This document shows, in pieces, positions 1-6,686 of a stretch of 18,595 nucleotides of DNA (positions are counted from its first letter, which is position 1; each line of letters begins with the position of its first letter). The position numbers and the translations under genes were made by a program. The notes below the pieces were generated by a model, which saw only the letters and a list, made by a program, of their open reading frames with translations, searched no databases and was not told the DNA's origin. Source of the stretch: JAVKSL01 sp039583695 (GTDB lineage Bacteria; Actinomycetota; Acidimicrobiia; Acidimicrobiales; JAJPHD01); assembly GCA_039583695.1 (NCBI GenBank), contig JAVKSL010000055.1, positions 1-18,595 on the forward strand, given 5' to 3'.

Positions 1-836
1 ATGGCCTGGAGCCTCGATCGCATCATGCATGCTGGCGGATGGCTATGCACGTCGGGCCCAGTTTCGGGACAGCCTGCCAGGTGATGTCTCAGGGCCGGGA
101 TGGCGTTCGCCGGGATGGCGAGCGTCCGGGTGCCCCTCTCGGTCTTGGGCGGTCCTATGGCGGCCTTGCCTCCGGGCGGTGGTACCCAGGCGCGCTCAAC
201 CCGGACGGTGGCGTGAAGCAGGTCCACGTCACGGCGGGTGAGCCCGAGCACCTCGCCCCGGCGGAGCTGGCACCACGCAGCCAGCAGGATGGCGGCACGG
301 TAGGGCTCGGGCATTGCGGCGACGGCGCCGGCAAGCTCGGCGACGGTGGCGATCGGGCGCTCGGGGGACCGTACCTGGCCGGCACCCTTGACCTTGCAGG
401 AGTTGGAAGCGATGAGCTCGTCGGCCACAGCCGTATTGAGGATGGCCCGGAGCAGGCGGTAGGCATCATCGGCGGTGACAGGGTGAGCGCGCTGGAGGTC
501 CTGATACCAGCGCCGCACCGTAGAGGGGGCCAACTTGGCCAACTCGATCTTACCGAACGTCGGGACGAGGTGGAGTCGGAGCAGCTGGGCGTATTTGCCT
601 CGGGTCGAGGGGCGCAGGTCGCTCCGTCGCTCCAGCCAGGTTCGGGAATAGTCTTCCAGCGCGACCCGACCTCCGCGAGGGTCCACGTAGCCGCCCCGCT
701 GCAGATCGGCTCCGACGCGCTCCAAAAACCGAGAAGCATCGATCTTCTTGGCGAAGCTGGCGCCTCGCTGGCGCCCGTTGGTGTCGCGGTATCGGGCTTC
801 CCACTTGCCCGACGGCTTGCGCCGGATGCTGGTCAC
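1..836 (-). CDS. Tyrosine recombinase (phage-type integrase), partial at left edge
   Basis: A continuous minus-strand frame runs from a GTG at 836 to the window edge without a stop, giving about 278 residues. A TAG lies in frame 22 codons upstream, so GTG (or an upstream TTG) is the start. The N-terminus reads TSIRRKPSGKWEARYRD, the usual opening of actinobacterial and phage integrases with an arm-binding domain. A core-binding SAM-like region follows (LEDYSRTWLERRSDLRPSTR). The catalytic domain begins with AAWCQLRRGEVLGL, where the Arg in LRRGE is the first catalytic Arg, followed by GPPKTERGTRTL with the beta-strand Lys. The HxxR box and nucleophilic Tyr lie beyond the edge. The protein would catalyse site-specific integration or excision of a mobile element. 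No excisionase gene is visible beside it. The last residues look less family-like, so damage there cannot be excluded. Confidence 0.85.
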   Translation of the reverse strand, partial: MTSIRRKPSGKWEARYRDTNGRQRGASFAKKIDASRFLERVGADLQRGGYVDPRGGRVALEDYSRTWLERRSDLRPSTRGKYAQLLRLHLVPTFGKIELAKLAPSTVRRWYQDLQRAHPVTADDAYRLLRAILNTAVADELIASNSCKVKGAGQVRSPERPIATVAELAGAVAAMPEPYRAAILLAAWCQLRRGEVLGLTRRDVDLLHATVRVERAWVPPPGGKAAIGPPKTERGTRTLAIPANAIPALRHHLAGCPETGPDVHSHPPACMMRSRLQA

Positions 837-980
837 GTCTGTTACCTGGCGGCCACGGTAGGAACGACGGAGCGTCTCACGCAAGGAGAGGTTATCCGGC
901 TAGGGCGGCGGCCTTCTGGGTAGTTCCGACCAGGGCTTTTCTTGGCCTAGACATGGAAATAGCTCACAGTGCACCAAGTA

Positions 981-1103
981 AAGTACACGGGCTGTGGTTA
1001 GGTACACGGCATGGAATATCTTTGGCGCCCGTACCCGTTCCAGGCCCGTGACTAGGAAGATCGCACCAGATGCCAGCAATGGGAGCCAAACAAGGTACAC
1101 GGC
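981..1103. repeat. Repeated GTACACGG motif upstream of the integrase gene
   Basis: AAGTACACGGG (981-991) and two exact copies of AGGTACACGGC (1000-1010 and 1093-1103) occur in direct orientation 145-270 bp from the integrase start. A looser relative, CGTACCCG, lies at 1030-1037. Short direct repeats beside an integrase gene are typical of arm-type integrase or excisionase sites, or of a repressor operator. Which of these applies cannot be decided from sequence alone. Confidence 0.4.
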
Positions 1104-1642
1104 CTGGTTCTCTATGAGATCATCTAACGGCGATCAAGTCCGGTATTTGGGACTGAGACTCAGTAATGAACATGAAATGCCTCTTTGGCGGCCGCGGAGC
1201 TTGGACGCCACCGCCCTTGACCAGAGTCGCCGTCGGTTCCCCGACCGAGGGCAACGGTTCGACAAGTTGCCCAGCCGCTCCCGTTACTGGCTCCGAGCCA
1301 ATTTCGATCCGCTGGACCTGCCGACTCAGGATCTCTGAGAACCCCCAGATTCGGGGCCGCGAGCGCGTGACCCAGAAGCAACCATCGCCGGCCTGCCGGG
1401 TCTCCACAGCCGTCCGAATCGTACAGGTGTTCCCCCGTCCGAAAATCCACTGCATATGTCCCCGGTAGAGGACCTGACATAACGCACAGGCCAACGGTGT
1501 GGCTCGGGCACACAACTTTCGGCCCAACGCAGTCGACGCCAAACGTCCTGAAGTCGGGTCATGCGGGCGGGACGACGAGCACCCGCGGTGGGACCCAAGG
1601 ATCCGGTCACTGGCCTGGGCCTCCGGCCGCTTCTCGGGTCGC
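1104..1642. other. Stretch with no supportable gene
   Basis: Several frames are open on both strands, but none shows a domain, a ribosome binding site with a sensible start, or consistent family-like sequence. A minus-strand stretch with GDGCFWVTRS near 1360 is faintly reminiscent of small secreted proteins, but that is too weak to call. The stretch lies between an integrase and decayed genes and may itself be decayed coding sequence. Confidence 0.4.
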
Positions 1643-2590
1643 TCAGTCGAGCCAGGCGGCGTGGGTCGTGTCCTCCGCCTGGTCGTCGTGGTGCTCGCAG
1701 CCCTCACCGGCTTTGCCGGATTGGTGGCCATCATCGAGGGACGACCGCCCCGAGTCGCTCTCGATCTCGACACGCTCAGGACGAAGGATTGATGCGCCGG
1801 GCAAGGGGGCCAGCGAGGCTTGCGCGAGCCCGGCCGCTGTATCGAGGAACGCCGATGGCTCCACAACTTCGAGTTCGAGCAGTTGTGGGCGCCCGTAGTC
1901 GTCATCGACGAGGTCGACGCGGGCGGAGGCGCTCGGGCTCACCCGCTCCGTCGCTGCGGCGATCGCCGTCTCGGCCACCCGCCGCTGCGCAGGGCGCGCC
2001 TGGGCGCTAGCAATCACCTCCCGCTCCCAGAGCCGCTCGGTCTCGCCGGCGTCGCCGCCCAGGAGAGCCGACTTGGCGAGCGCGGGGCTGAAGCGGGCCC
2101 CGACCCGAGGAACACCACGGCGGTATCCCCGGCGGTGCCGACGGCGGCCTGGTAGGCCTGGACCATCACCGTGTGACCGGCCTCGTGGAGCCGGTCGACG
2201 TGCGCGTCGGCGACCTCGCGGGCACTGGCCCGGTAGCGCGCCGTGCAGAGACCGCCGCTGGCAACGCTTGGTTTGATGACCTGGTCGTCAGCCGGGGGGC
2301 CCAGCGCTGCCCCGGTCGAGCCCATACCGTCGGGACTACCGCGACGCCCGAAGCGCCGAGGTCGCCCAGGTAGGTTTTGTCGCTGTTGCATCCAAGGTGG
2401 CGGCACTGTTCGCCAGGCCGGTGACCGTCTCAACCCGTTCAGCCCAAGCGAGGAACCCGTCGCGACTCGTCACGTAGCCCCACGCGTACATCGCCACCAC
2501 CACATCGAAGCGGCACCACTCGACCCGGGGGTCATGCCCCTGGCAACCAGGTTGGCCCCGGTGAACGCCCGTGGCGCAGCAGGGCGGGGG
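1643..2590 (-). pseudogene. Decayed ATP-grasp ligase (RimK/DcsG-like), several frameshifts
   Basis: Consecutive pieces of one ATP-grasp protein occur in order on the minus strand but in changing frames. Near 2536-2380 is HDPRVEWCRFDVVVAMYAWG, then FLAWAERV and NSAATLDATATK, the pre-ATP-grasp region. KTYLGDLGASGVAVVPTVW continues near 2380-2320 in another frame. Near 2290-2110 a third frame gives VIKPSVASGG (ATP-binding Lys) and VMVQAYQAAVGTAGDTAVVF. From about 2106 the frame changes again to RFSPALAKSALL and ARVDLVDDDYGRPQLLELEV, the metal-binding acidic cluster, then EPSAFLDTA. At least three frame changes are needed, so no full-length product can be made. Intact relatives join a carboxylate to an amine using ATP. 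The C-terminal limit is approximate: family similarity ends near 1790, while the frame runs on to 1643. Confidence 0.75.
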
Positions 2591-2743
2591 TAGCGGGGGG
2601 TCTGGGGCTCGGTGCTCCCACCAGGCGAAGCCGACCACGCTCATCCCCGCGATGGCCGCCGCCATCCACAAGAGGGTGCTGGGGCGCCCAACTCCGGCGG
2701 CGATCACGGCATAGACGGCCGCGGCCAGGGCGATGGCGGCCAT
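2575..2743 (-). pseudogene. Fragment of a small two-helix membrane protein
   Basis: From an ATG at 2743 the minus strand reads MAAIALAAAVYAVIAAG, then a short loop with GRPSTLL, then WMAAAIAGMSVVGFAWWE, two clear membrane helices followed by a proline-rich tail. The frame runs without a stop straight into the decayed ATP-grasp gene. This suggests a short membrane protein whose stop was lost, or a chance open frame. No family recognised. Confidence 0.35.
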
Positions 2744-2856
2744 GGGCGGTGCCGGGTAGGTCGAGGCGACGGGGACGCTCAGCGGTGGAGTCGGCCTCGG
2801 ATACCTGCTGGTGGCCGTGGGCGCCGTCGCGGCCCGAGGCTCTACTCTGGGCAATC

Positions 2857-3491
2857 ATGACAAGCTCGCGTATCTCCGCGAGTAGTGCCGACCCGTCCGG
2901 GCTCGTCGGTCGAGTGGGCATCCGCGCGTTCGCCCATCCGCGGGGAATCCTCGGCCGACTCGGTGGGACGATCATGAGCCAGAGCCGGCCCGTGCGCGCT
3001 GGATGGTCGATCTACTCAAGCTCGAGCCGACCGATCGGGTGCTCGAGGTCGGCTCGGGTCCCGGGGTCGCGCTTGCCCTGGCCGCCGAGCGGGTCCCGCA
3101 CGGCCACGTCACGGGCCTGGATCTCTCCCCGGTGATGGTGGCGCAGGCTCGCCGCCGCAACCGCACCGCCGTGGCCGCCGGCCGGGTCGACGTGCGGCAG
3201 GGCGATGCGGCGTCCCTGCCATTCCCGGCGGGATCCTTCAGCAAGATCTACACGATCAACTGCCTGCCCTTCTGGCCGTCGGTCCCCGACGGTCTGGCCG
3301 AGGTACGCCGCCTGTTGGCGCCGGACGGTCTCGTTGTGGTCGCTGTGCGCCTGTACCGGGAGGGAGTCGGCCGGGCCAACCCCTCGGCCTACGGCTTCAC
3401 CGATGAGCAGCTCGCCGAGTTGGCCGAGACCACCGAACACGCCGGCCTACGCCTTGTGGGGACCATCCGCCGCCGAGCCGGGAACGCCTGA
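2857..3491 (+). pseudogene. Class I SAM-dependent methyltransferase, split by a frameshift
   Basis: The intact-looking part starts at ATG 3003 and carries DRVLEVGSGPGVALALA (SAM-binding glycine loop), GLDLSP with the acidic residue after strand 2, GDAASLPFPAGSFSKIYTIN (motifs II-III) and LAPDGLVVVAVRLYR. This is a Methyltransf_11/25 fold. The expected N-terminus lies upstream in another frame: from ATG 2857 it reads PSGLVGRVGIRAFAHPRGIL then GRLGGTIMSQSRPVRA, similar to the usual opening of this group. One base gained or lost between about 2975 and 3003 would join them. The short 162-residue ORF keeps the SAM site but lacks the N-terminal cap, so activity is doubtful. Substrate unknown. A sequencing error would equally explain the split, but its neighbours are also broken. 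Confidence 0.7.
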
Positions 3492-3499
3492 GCGTACCG

Positions 3500-3830
3500 C
3501 ACGGGATCGCCCTGCGACACCGGCCTCGGCTTGCGGTCCGCGGGTCACGGATGCACATCTCGCCTCATCCGATAGCGCACCATGACCTGACTGACCATCG
3601 GGCTCGACGGCAAGGACTGGATCGGCGAACCCGGCCGCTTCTGCCACCCGTCGAGAGGCCGCATTGTCCTCAGTGACGTGTCACTCCAGGTCGGTGATGC
3701 CCTCTCGGTCAGCGTGGGAGAGAAGGAGCTTAGGGCCCGGGTGGCGACTCCCTGGCCGCGATGGGCGGCTCCCGTCCAGTACTCGGCGCGCCGGTGCCTC
3801 TGAGACTCATGTAGCCAGAACAATCCGCTG
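3500..3830 (-). pseudogene. Decayed GNAT-family N-acetyltransferase
   Basis: On the minus strand near 3784-3730 the sequence reads AEYWTGAAHRGQGVATRALS, containing the acetyl-CoA pyrophosphate loop R-G-Q-G-V-A of GNAT motif A. Near 3670-3550 a different frame gives VTEDNAASRRVAEAAGF then ADPVLAVEPDG, the typical final helix and strand (N-A-A-S-x-R-V). Between them the second frame carries a TGA (DLE-stop-HVTEDN), so at least one frame change and one nonsense codon break the gene. The N-terminal half is not recognisable. Intact relatives acetylate amines on small molecules or proteins, often ribosomal. It is a remnant like its two neighbours. Confidence 0.65.
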
Positions 3831-3890
3831 CTCCGGGACGGTTTGCCTGGTGAAGGTGGGTCTACCTAGCCCAGCTTACGAAACGTCGGG

Positions 3891-4499
3891 CTAGCCAGCG
3901 GCAGTGGGCTGTACGGTGCCTTTGCCTACGGGGGACACCTCGAAGTGCGAGGAACAGGGCAGGATCTCGTGGTTGGAGACCGTGAGGTGACCATGGCTAT
4001 TCGGTGGCGTGATCTCGATCTCGCCGGACGGTTCGCACGACCGCAGAGGGCTGAACTCCACCCAGAAGGAGGCGACCCCGCCCGGTGCTAGGGTCACGAG
4101 GGCCTGGGAGACAGCCGGGTACAGGTAGCCGCTCCCCCCCTCGCGCTTCGCATTGAGATTAGTCGTCTCTCCTGCCGTCGTCACCGTTGCGAGCCTTGGG
4201 TAGCCCTGCAAGACGCAGGTGGTGGAGGACGTATTGTGTAGGACGTATACGACTCCAACGTTGTTCAGAGCCTCGTCACTTTTAGTGCTGGACACGCTGA
4301 GCTGGGACACAGCACAAGGTGTCGTGGCAACCGAGCTTTCCTTGCTTGATGTCGTGGAGGCCGTCGTTGGGGAGCTAGTGCTGTTAGTCGTCAACGAGGC
4401 AGCGCTGTGGGCGGTGTTTCCACTTCCGCAGGCGACCAAATCGAGGGCGGCAGCGCAAATCAGTAGAGCCAAGCTGATGGAGGTGCGGTGACGTGGCAT
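3891..4499 (-). CDS. Secreted lipoprotein with DUF4232-type domain
   Basis: The protein begins MPRHRTSIS with a basic start, a hydrophobic stretch and the lipobox LVAC (Cys24), so it should be lipid-anchored on the outer face of the membrane. A low-complexity Ser/Thr linker (about residues 30-60) follows, then a domain with PCAVSQLSVS, VVYVLHNTSSTTCVLQGYPR and LAPGGVASFWVEF, matching actinobacterial DUF4232 proteins, beta-sandwich-like with paired cysteines. Function in the family is unknown. An ATG seven codons upstream (4520) is possible, but 4499 gives a normal signal peptide and sits two bases after the stop of the upstream gene, suggesting translational coupling. It is the third gene of the block transcribed from about 6143. 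Confidence 0.8.
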   Translation of the reverse strand: MPRHRTSISLALLICAAALDLVACGSGNTAHSAASLTTNSTSSPTTASTTSSKESSVATTPCAVSQLSVSSTKSDEALNNVGVVYVLHNTSSTTCVLQGYPRLATVTTAGETTNLNAKREGGSGYLYPAVSQALVTLAPGGVASFWVEFSPLRSCEPSGEIEITPPNSHGHLTVSNHEILPCSSHFEVSPVGKGTVQPTAAG

Positions 4500-4501
4500 T
4501 G

Positions 4502-5629
4502 CTAGCTCGGAGCTAACCACTGAACAGTGCCGCTTAGCTCGTCATACTGTGTGGCATCGGGATCGTAGGTAATGCCGTAGCCGGACTCTGACCCCGTTTG
4601 GACCATCTGGTATCCTCGCCCTGTGGGTGATGGTACTGAACTTTCAGATTCCCAGTAGTGCTGAAAGTCGAGTTGAGCTAGTTGATCGGCACTGAGGAAG
4701 GTGTCATAGCCCACGTAAAGTCCAGGGCTGAAACTGTAGGGAGCAGCCCGAACGGCGGCGGCCCAATTGTTACAGTAGTCGATGATTGCCGGGGTCGCCG
4801 TACCCTCTGCGATGCCCTCCAGGTCAAGCCACACATTCACCCCGGATGGGAATCCTACCGATCGGACATTGCCTGCCGCATTCTGCCCGTTCGTCGTACC
4901 CAGCGCGGATGTGGGGGTCCAGCCGGGCTCCGCAACGTGCTGCACCGGCATCAACGCGAGACCGGCTGCCAAAATATTTGCTGCTTCGTCAGAGGTCAGG
5001 TCGCCTGACTGCTCGGCAGACTCTAGAGATACGTAACGGATGACAAAAGTGAGTCCTGCAGTGGCGATCTCGCCTGCCGAGGTGCTTGAGATCACATCAT
5101 CGGTATCGAGGCCCGTTGCGTTGGCTCCACCACTCTCGACAGTGCCGCTGAGCGTGCCCGGGATGGAGCATGGACAGGCTGCCGAGGCGCTCCCGGCGCA
5201 CGTGTCCGAGGGGGTGGAAGGCGTCGGGTAGGATGAGTAACCCTCAAGAAAGTGGCCGTTGACGGCGTAGTAGGCAAAAGCCGCCGCGATCTCGATGGTC
5301 CCTAGGTTGTCGGGCCCAGCAGCGTTCTCGTAATAGTTAGCCCCAGGCAGGGAGTCGACGGGCGAAGCCACAGTCTCGAACGGCGTCTCTCCTGCCGGGC
5401 TGCCGTCGGGGTTGGTCCAACCGCACGGGTTGTAGTACAAGGCGTTGTTGGCGTCGTCCCCGACAGCAATTACAAGGTAAGTGCCGTCTGCAACGACCTC
5501 CCATGCAGTCTCGAAGTCACGGATGACATTGGTGGCTGCTATGCCGGCCACGGCCGCTGCCCCGAGGGCTAGCTGGCAGTCGTTAGCAGTGGCGGCATAG
5601 AGAAGTATGTTAGTTGCACTGATAGTCAT
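4502..5629 (-). CDS. Two-domain protein: unrecognised N-terminal domain fused to DUF1906 (Rv2525c-like glycoside-hydrolase-like) domain
   Basis: The product is 375 residues. Residues 1-135 match the neighbouring single-domain protein and the protein at the right edge: NILLYAA, then GTYLVIAVGDDANNALYYNP, CGWTNP and GANYYENAAG. A Cys-rich hinge (DTCAGSASAACPC, 142-154) follows. Residues about 170-375 look like DUF1906: GLDTDDVISS, TFVIRYVSLES, GLALMPVQHV, VNVWLDLEGI with acidic D269 and E271 where a TIM-barrel hydrolase would place them, then PGLYVGYDTF, HYWESESSVP and GYQMVQTGS. Rv2525c-type proteins are linked to the actinobacterial cell envelope. No signal peptide or Tat motif is present, unlike Rv2525c, so location is unclear. 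A ribosome site AGAGGAG sits 8 bases before the ATG. The domain calls are from pattern recognition; activity is not shown. Confidence 0.75.
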   Translation of the reverse strand: MTISATNILLYAATANDCQLALGAAAVAGIAATNVIRDFETAWEVVADGTYLVIAVGDDANNALYYNPCGWTNPDGSPAGETPFETVASPVDSLPGANYYENAAGPDNLGTIEIAAAFAYYAVNGHFLEGYSSYPTPSTPSDTCAGSASAACPCSIPGTLSGTVESGGANATGLDTDDVISSTSAGEIATAGLTFVIRYVSLESAEQSGDLTSDEAANILAAGLALMPVQHVAEPGWTPTSALGTTNGQNAAGNVRSVGFPSGVNVWLDLEGIAEGTATPAIIDYCNNWAAAVRAAPYSFSPGLYVGYDTFLSADQLAQLDFQHYWESESSVPSPTGRGYQMVQTGSESGYGITYDPDATQYDELSGTVQWLAPS

Positions 5630-5637
5630 TTCACCTG

Positions 5638-5644
5638 CTCCTCT
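5638..5644 (-). promoter_or_regulatory. Ribosome binding site of the two-domain DUF1906 gene
   Basis: AGAGGAG on the minus strand, eight bases before the ATG at 5629, fixes this start and lies in the 40-base gap after the upstream gene's stop, supporting a shared transcript with separate initiation. Confidence 0.7.
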
Positions 5645-5669
5645 TTGTGGCCCATAAGACCATAGGTCG

Positions 5670-6143
5670 TCAACATGGGCAAGTTACGTTGGCGCTGGCA
5701 GTATCCGCGCAGGTGTCGCCCGCTCCGTAGTTCGTTGGAGGCGTGCCATAGCCGGGTGGATAGGACCCGTTGACCGCGTAGTAGGCGTACATGATCGCCA
5801 ACTTGAGGGTGTCGTAACGGTTGGCGCCTGCCGCGTTCTCGTAGTAGTTGGCATCAGGGACCTGATCCACTGGGGCCGTGGTCACTAGCTCGAAGGGGGT
5901 GCTCCCCGCACCTGTGAGACCAGGGTTGGTCCAACCACAGGGGTTGAAGTATAACGCGTCGTTGGCAGGGCCGCCGACTGCCATGACAAGGTAGGTGCCG
6001 CTTGCGGTATCGGTCCAAGCTTGGGAGAAGTTACCCACCACGTTGGCGACCGGGATGCCCGCACAAGCGGCCGCAGTCAGTGCTATCGAGTAATCCACCA
6101 GATCCGCTGCGTAGAGGATCACTTGTGACGCAGGAACTGTCAT
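5670..6143 (-). CDS. Single-domain paralogue of the N-terminal domain of the 4502-5629 protein; family unknown
   Basis: The 157-residue product lines up end to end with residues 1-154 of the downstream gene and with the right-edge copy: VILYAADLVDYSIALTAAA, AGIPVANVVGNFSQAW, ASGTYLVMAVGGPANDALYF, NPCGWTNP, ANYYENAAGANRYDTLKLA and AYYAVNG. It stops exactly at the CPC that forms the hinge in the larger protein, so it is the domain alone. Start ATG 6143 is chosen because MTVP matches the right-edge copy (MTVPTTNV); an ATG three codons upstream (6152) is less likely. No signal peptide or membrane helix. GANRYDTLKLA faintly recalls the cell-wall-binding repeat (CW_binding_2, with RY-TA), and alternating hydrophobic strands followed by V-G-G would suit an alpha/beta fold, but this is only suggestive. 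Confidence 0.75.
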   Translation of the reverse strand: MTVPASQVILYAADLVDYSIALTAAACAGIPVANVVGNFSQAWTDTASGTYLVMAVGGPANDALYFNPCGWTNPGLTGAGSTPFELVTTAPVDQVPDANYYENAAGANRYDTLKLAIMYAYYAVNGSYPPGYGTPPTNYGAGDTCADTASANVTCPC

Positions 6144-6152
6144 GATGTACAT

Positions 6153-6341
6153 CCAATCTTTTTGTCAACCCACACATGCCTCGCTATTGGGGGCGTGGTG
6201 GCAGGCTACTCCACGCCAGGCTGCGTTGGCTCTCGGGTACAGAGAATGATCATTCGATAGTCCATACGGCCCATGCCCGGCCTGACTCTTGGGCCGCCTC
6301 AGAGTTGCGGTAGGGACCGCCCATGACTTCACCGAGCTTAC
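6153..6341. other. Gap before the domain-protein block, no gene seen
   Basis: This stretch upstream of the block at 6143-3891 should hold its promoter. A minus-strand TTGACA (6168-6163) looks like a -35 element, but the spacing to any TAnnnT and to the start codon is poor, so no promoter is called. Confidence 0.3.
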
Positions 6342-6563
6342 TCAGGCCGGAGGTCGTTCGGTTTCGCACACTGTACCGGGCCAGCCCGCCGCCAAGGAGG
6401 GTGGTCGGCCTCGCTCACCGCATCGAGCCGCAGCTTGGAACCGGCCCTGCAGGTCACCAGTGGTCAGGCGGCGCAGGATCTCCCGTCCCTCGGGGGCCAG
6501 GCGAGGATCACCGGCCCGCTGACGCTGGCGACGCTCCTCCAACAGCTCCTCACCGACGCTCAT
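6342..6563 (-). CDS. Hypothetical small protein (73 aa)
   Basis: The minus-strand ORF from ATG 6563 is preceded by GGGGAGC three bases upstream. The product begins MSVGEELLEERRQRQRAGDP and continues RLAPEGREILRRLTTGDL, a charged, helical sequence with no recognised domain. It lies downstream of the serine recombinase gene on the same strand, 123 bases after its stop, and could be the last gene of that block or a remnant. The C-terminal third is compositionally ordinary for GC-rich non-coding frames, so its true end is doubtful. Confidence 0.3.
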   Translation of the reverse strand: MSVGEELLEERRQRQRAGDPRLAPEGREILRRLTTGDLQGRFQAAARCGERGRPPSLAAGWPGTVCETERPPA

Positions 6564-6686
6564 GCTCCCCAGTCTGCCACCTTGCCACCCGTTTGGTTGT
6601 CCTATCGGGGGGAGCCATCGTGTCGCCCTTGACGCTCGACATGGGTCGCCGCGACCGAGAGCGCTCCAAGGATACGAAGGCCCTGC

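Noticed and set aside
39..923. A 294-residue plus-strand open frame.
   Set aside because: It is the complement of the integrase gene; the minus strand shows real integrase motifs and this frame shows none.
6153..6180. A sigma-70 promoter with TTGACA before the domain-protein block.
   Set aside because: No -10 element at acceptable spacing before the start codon.
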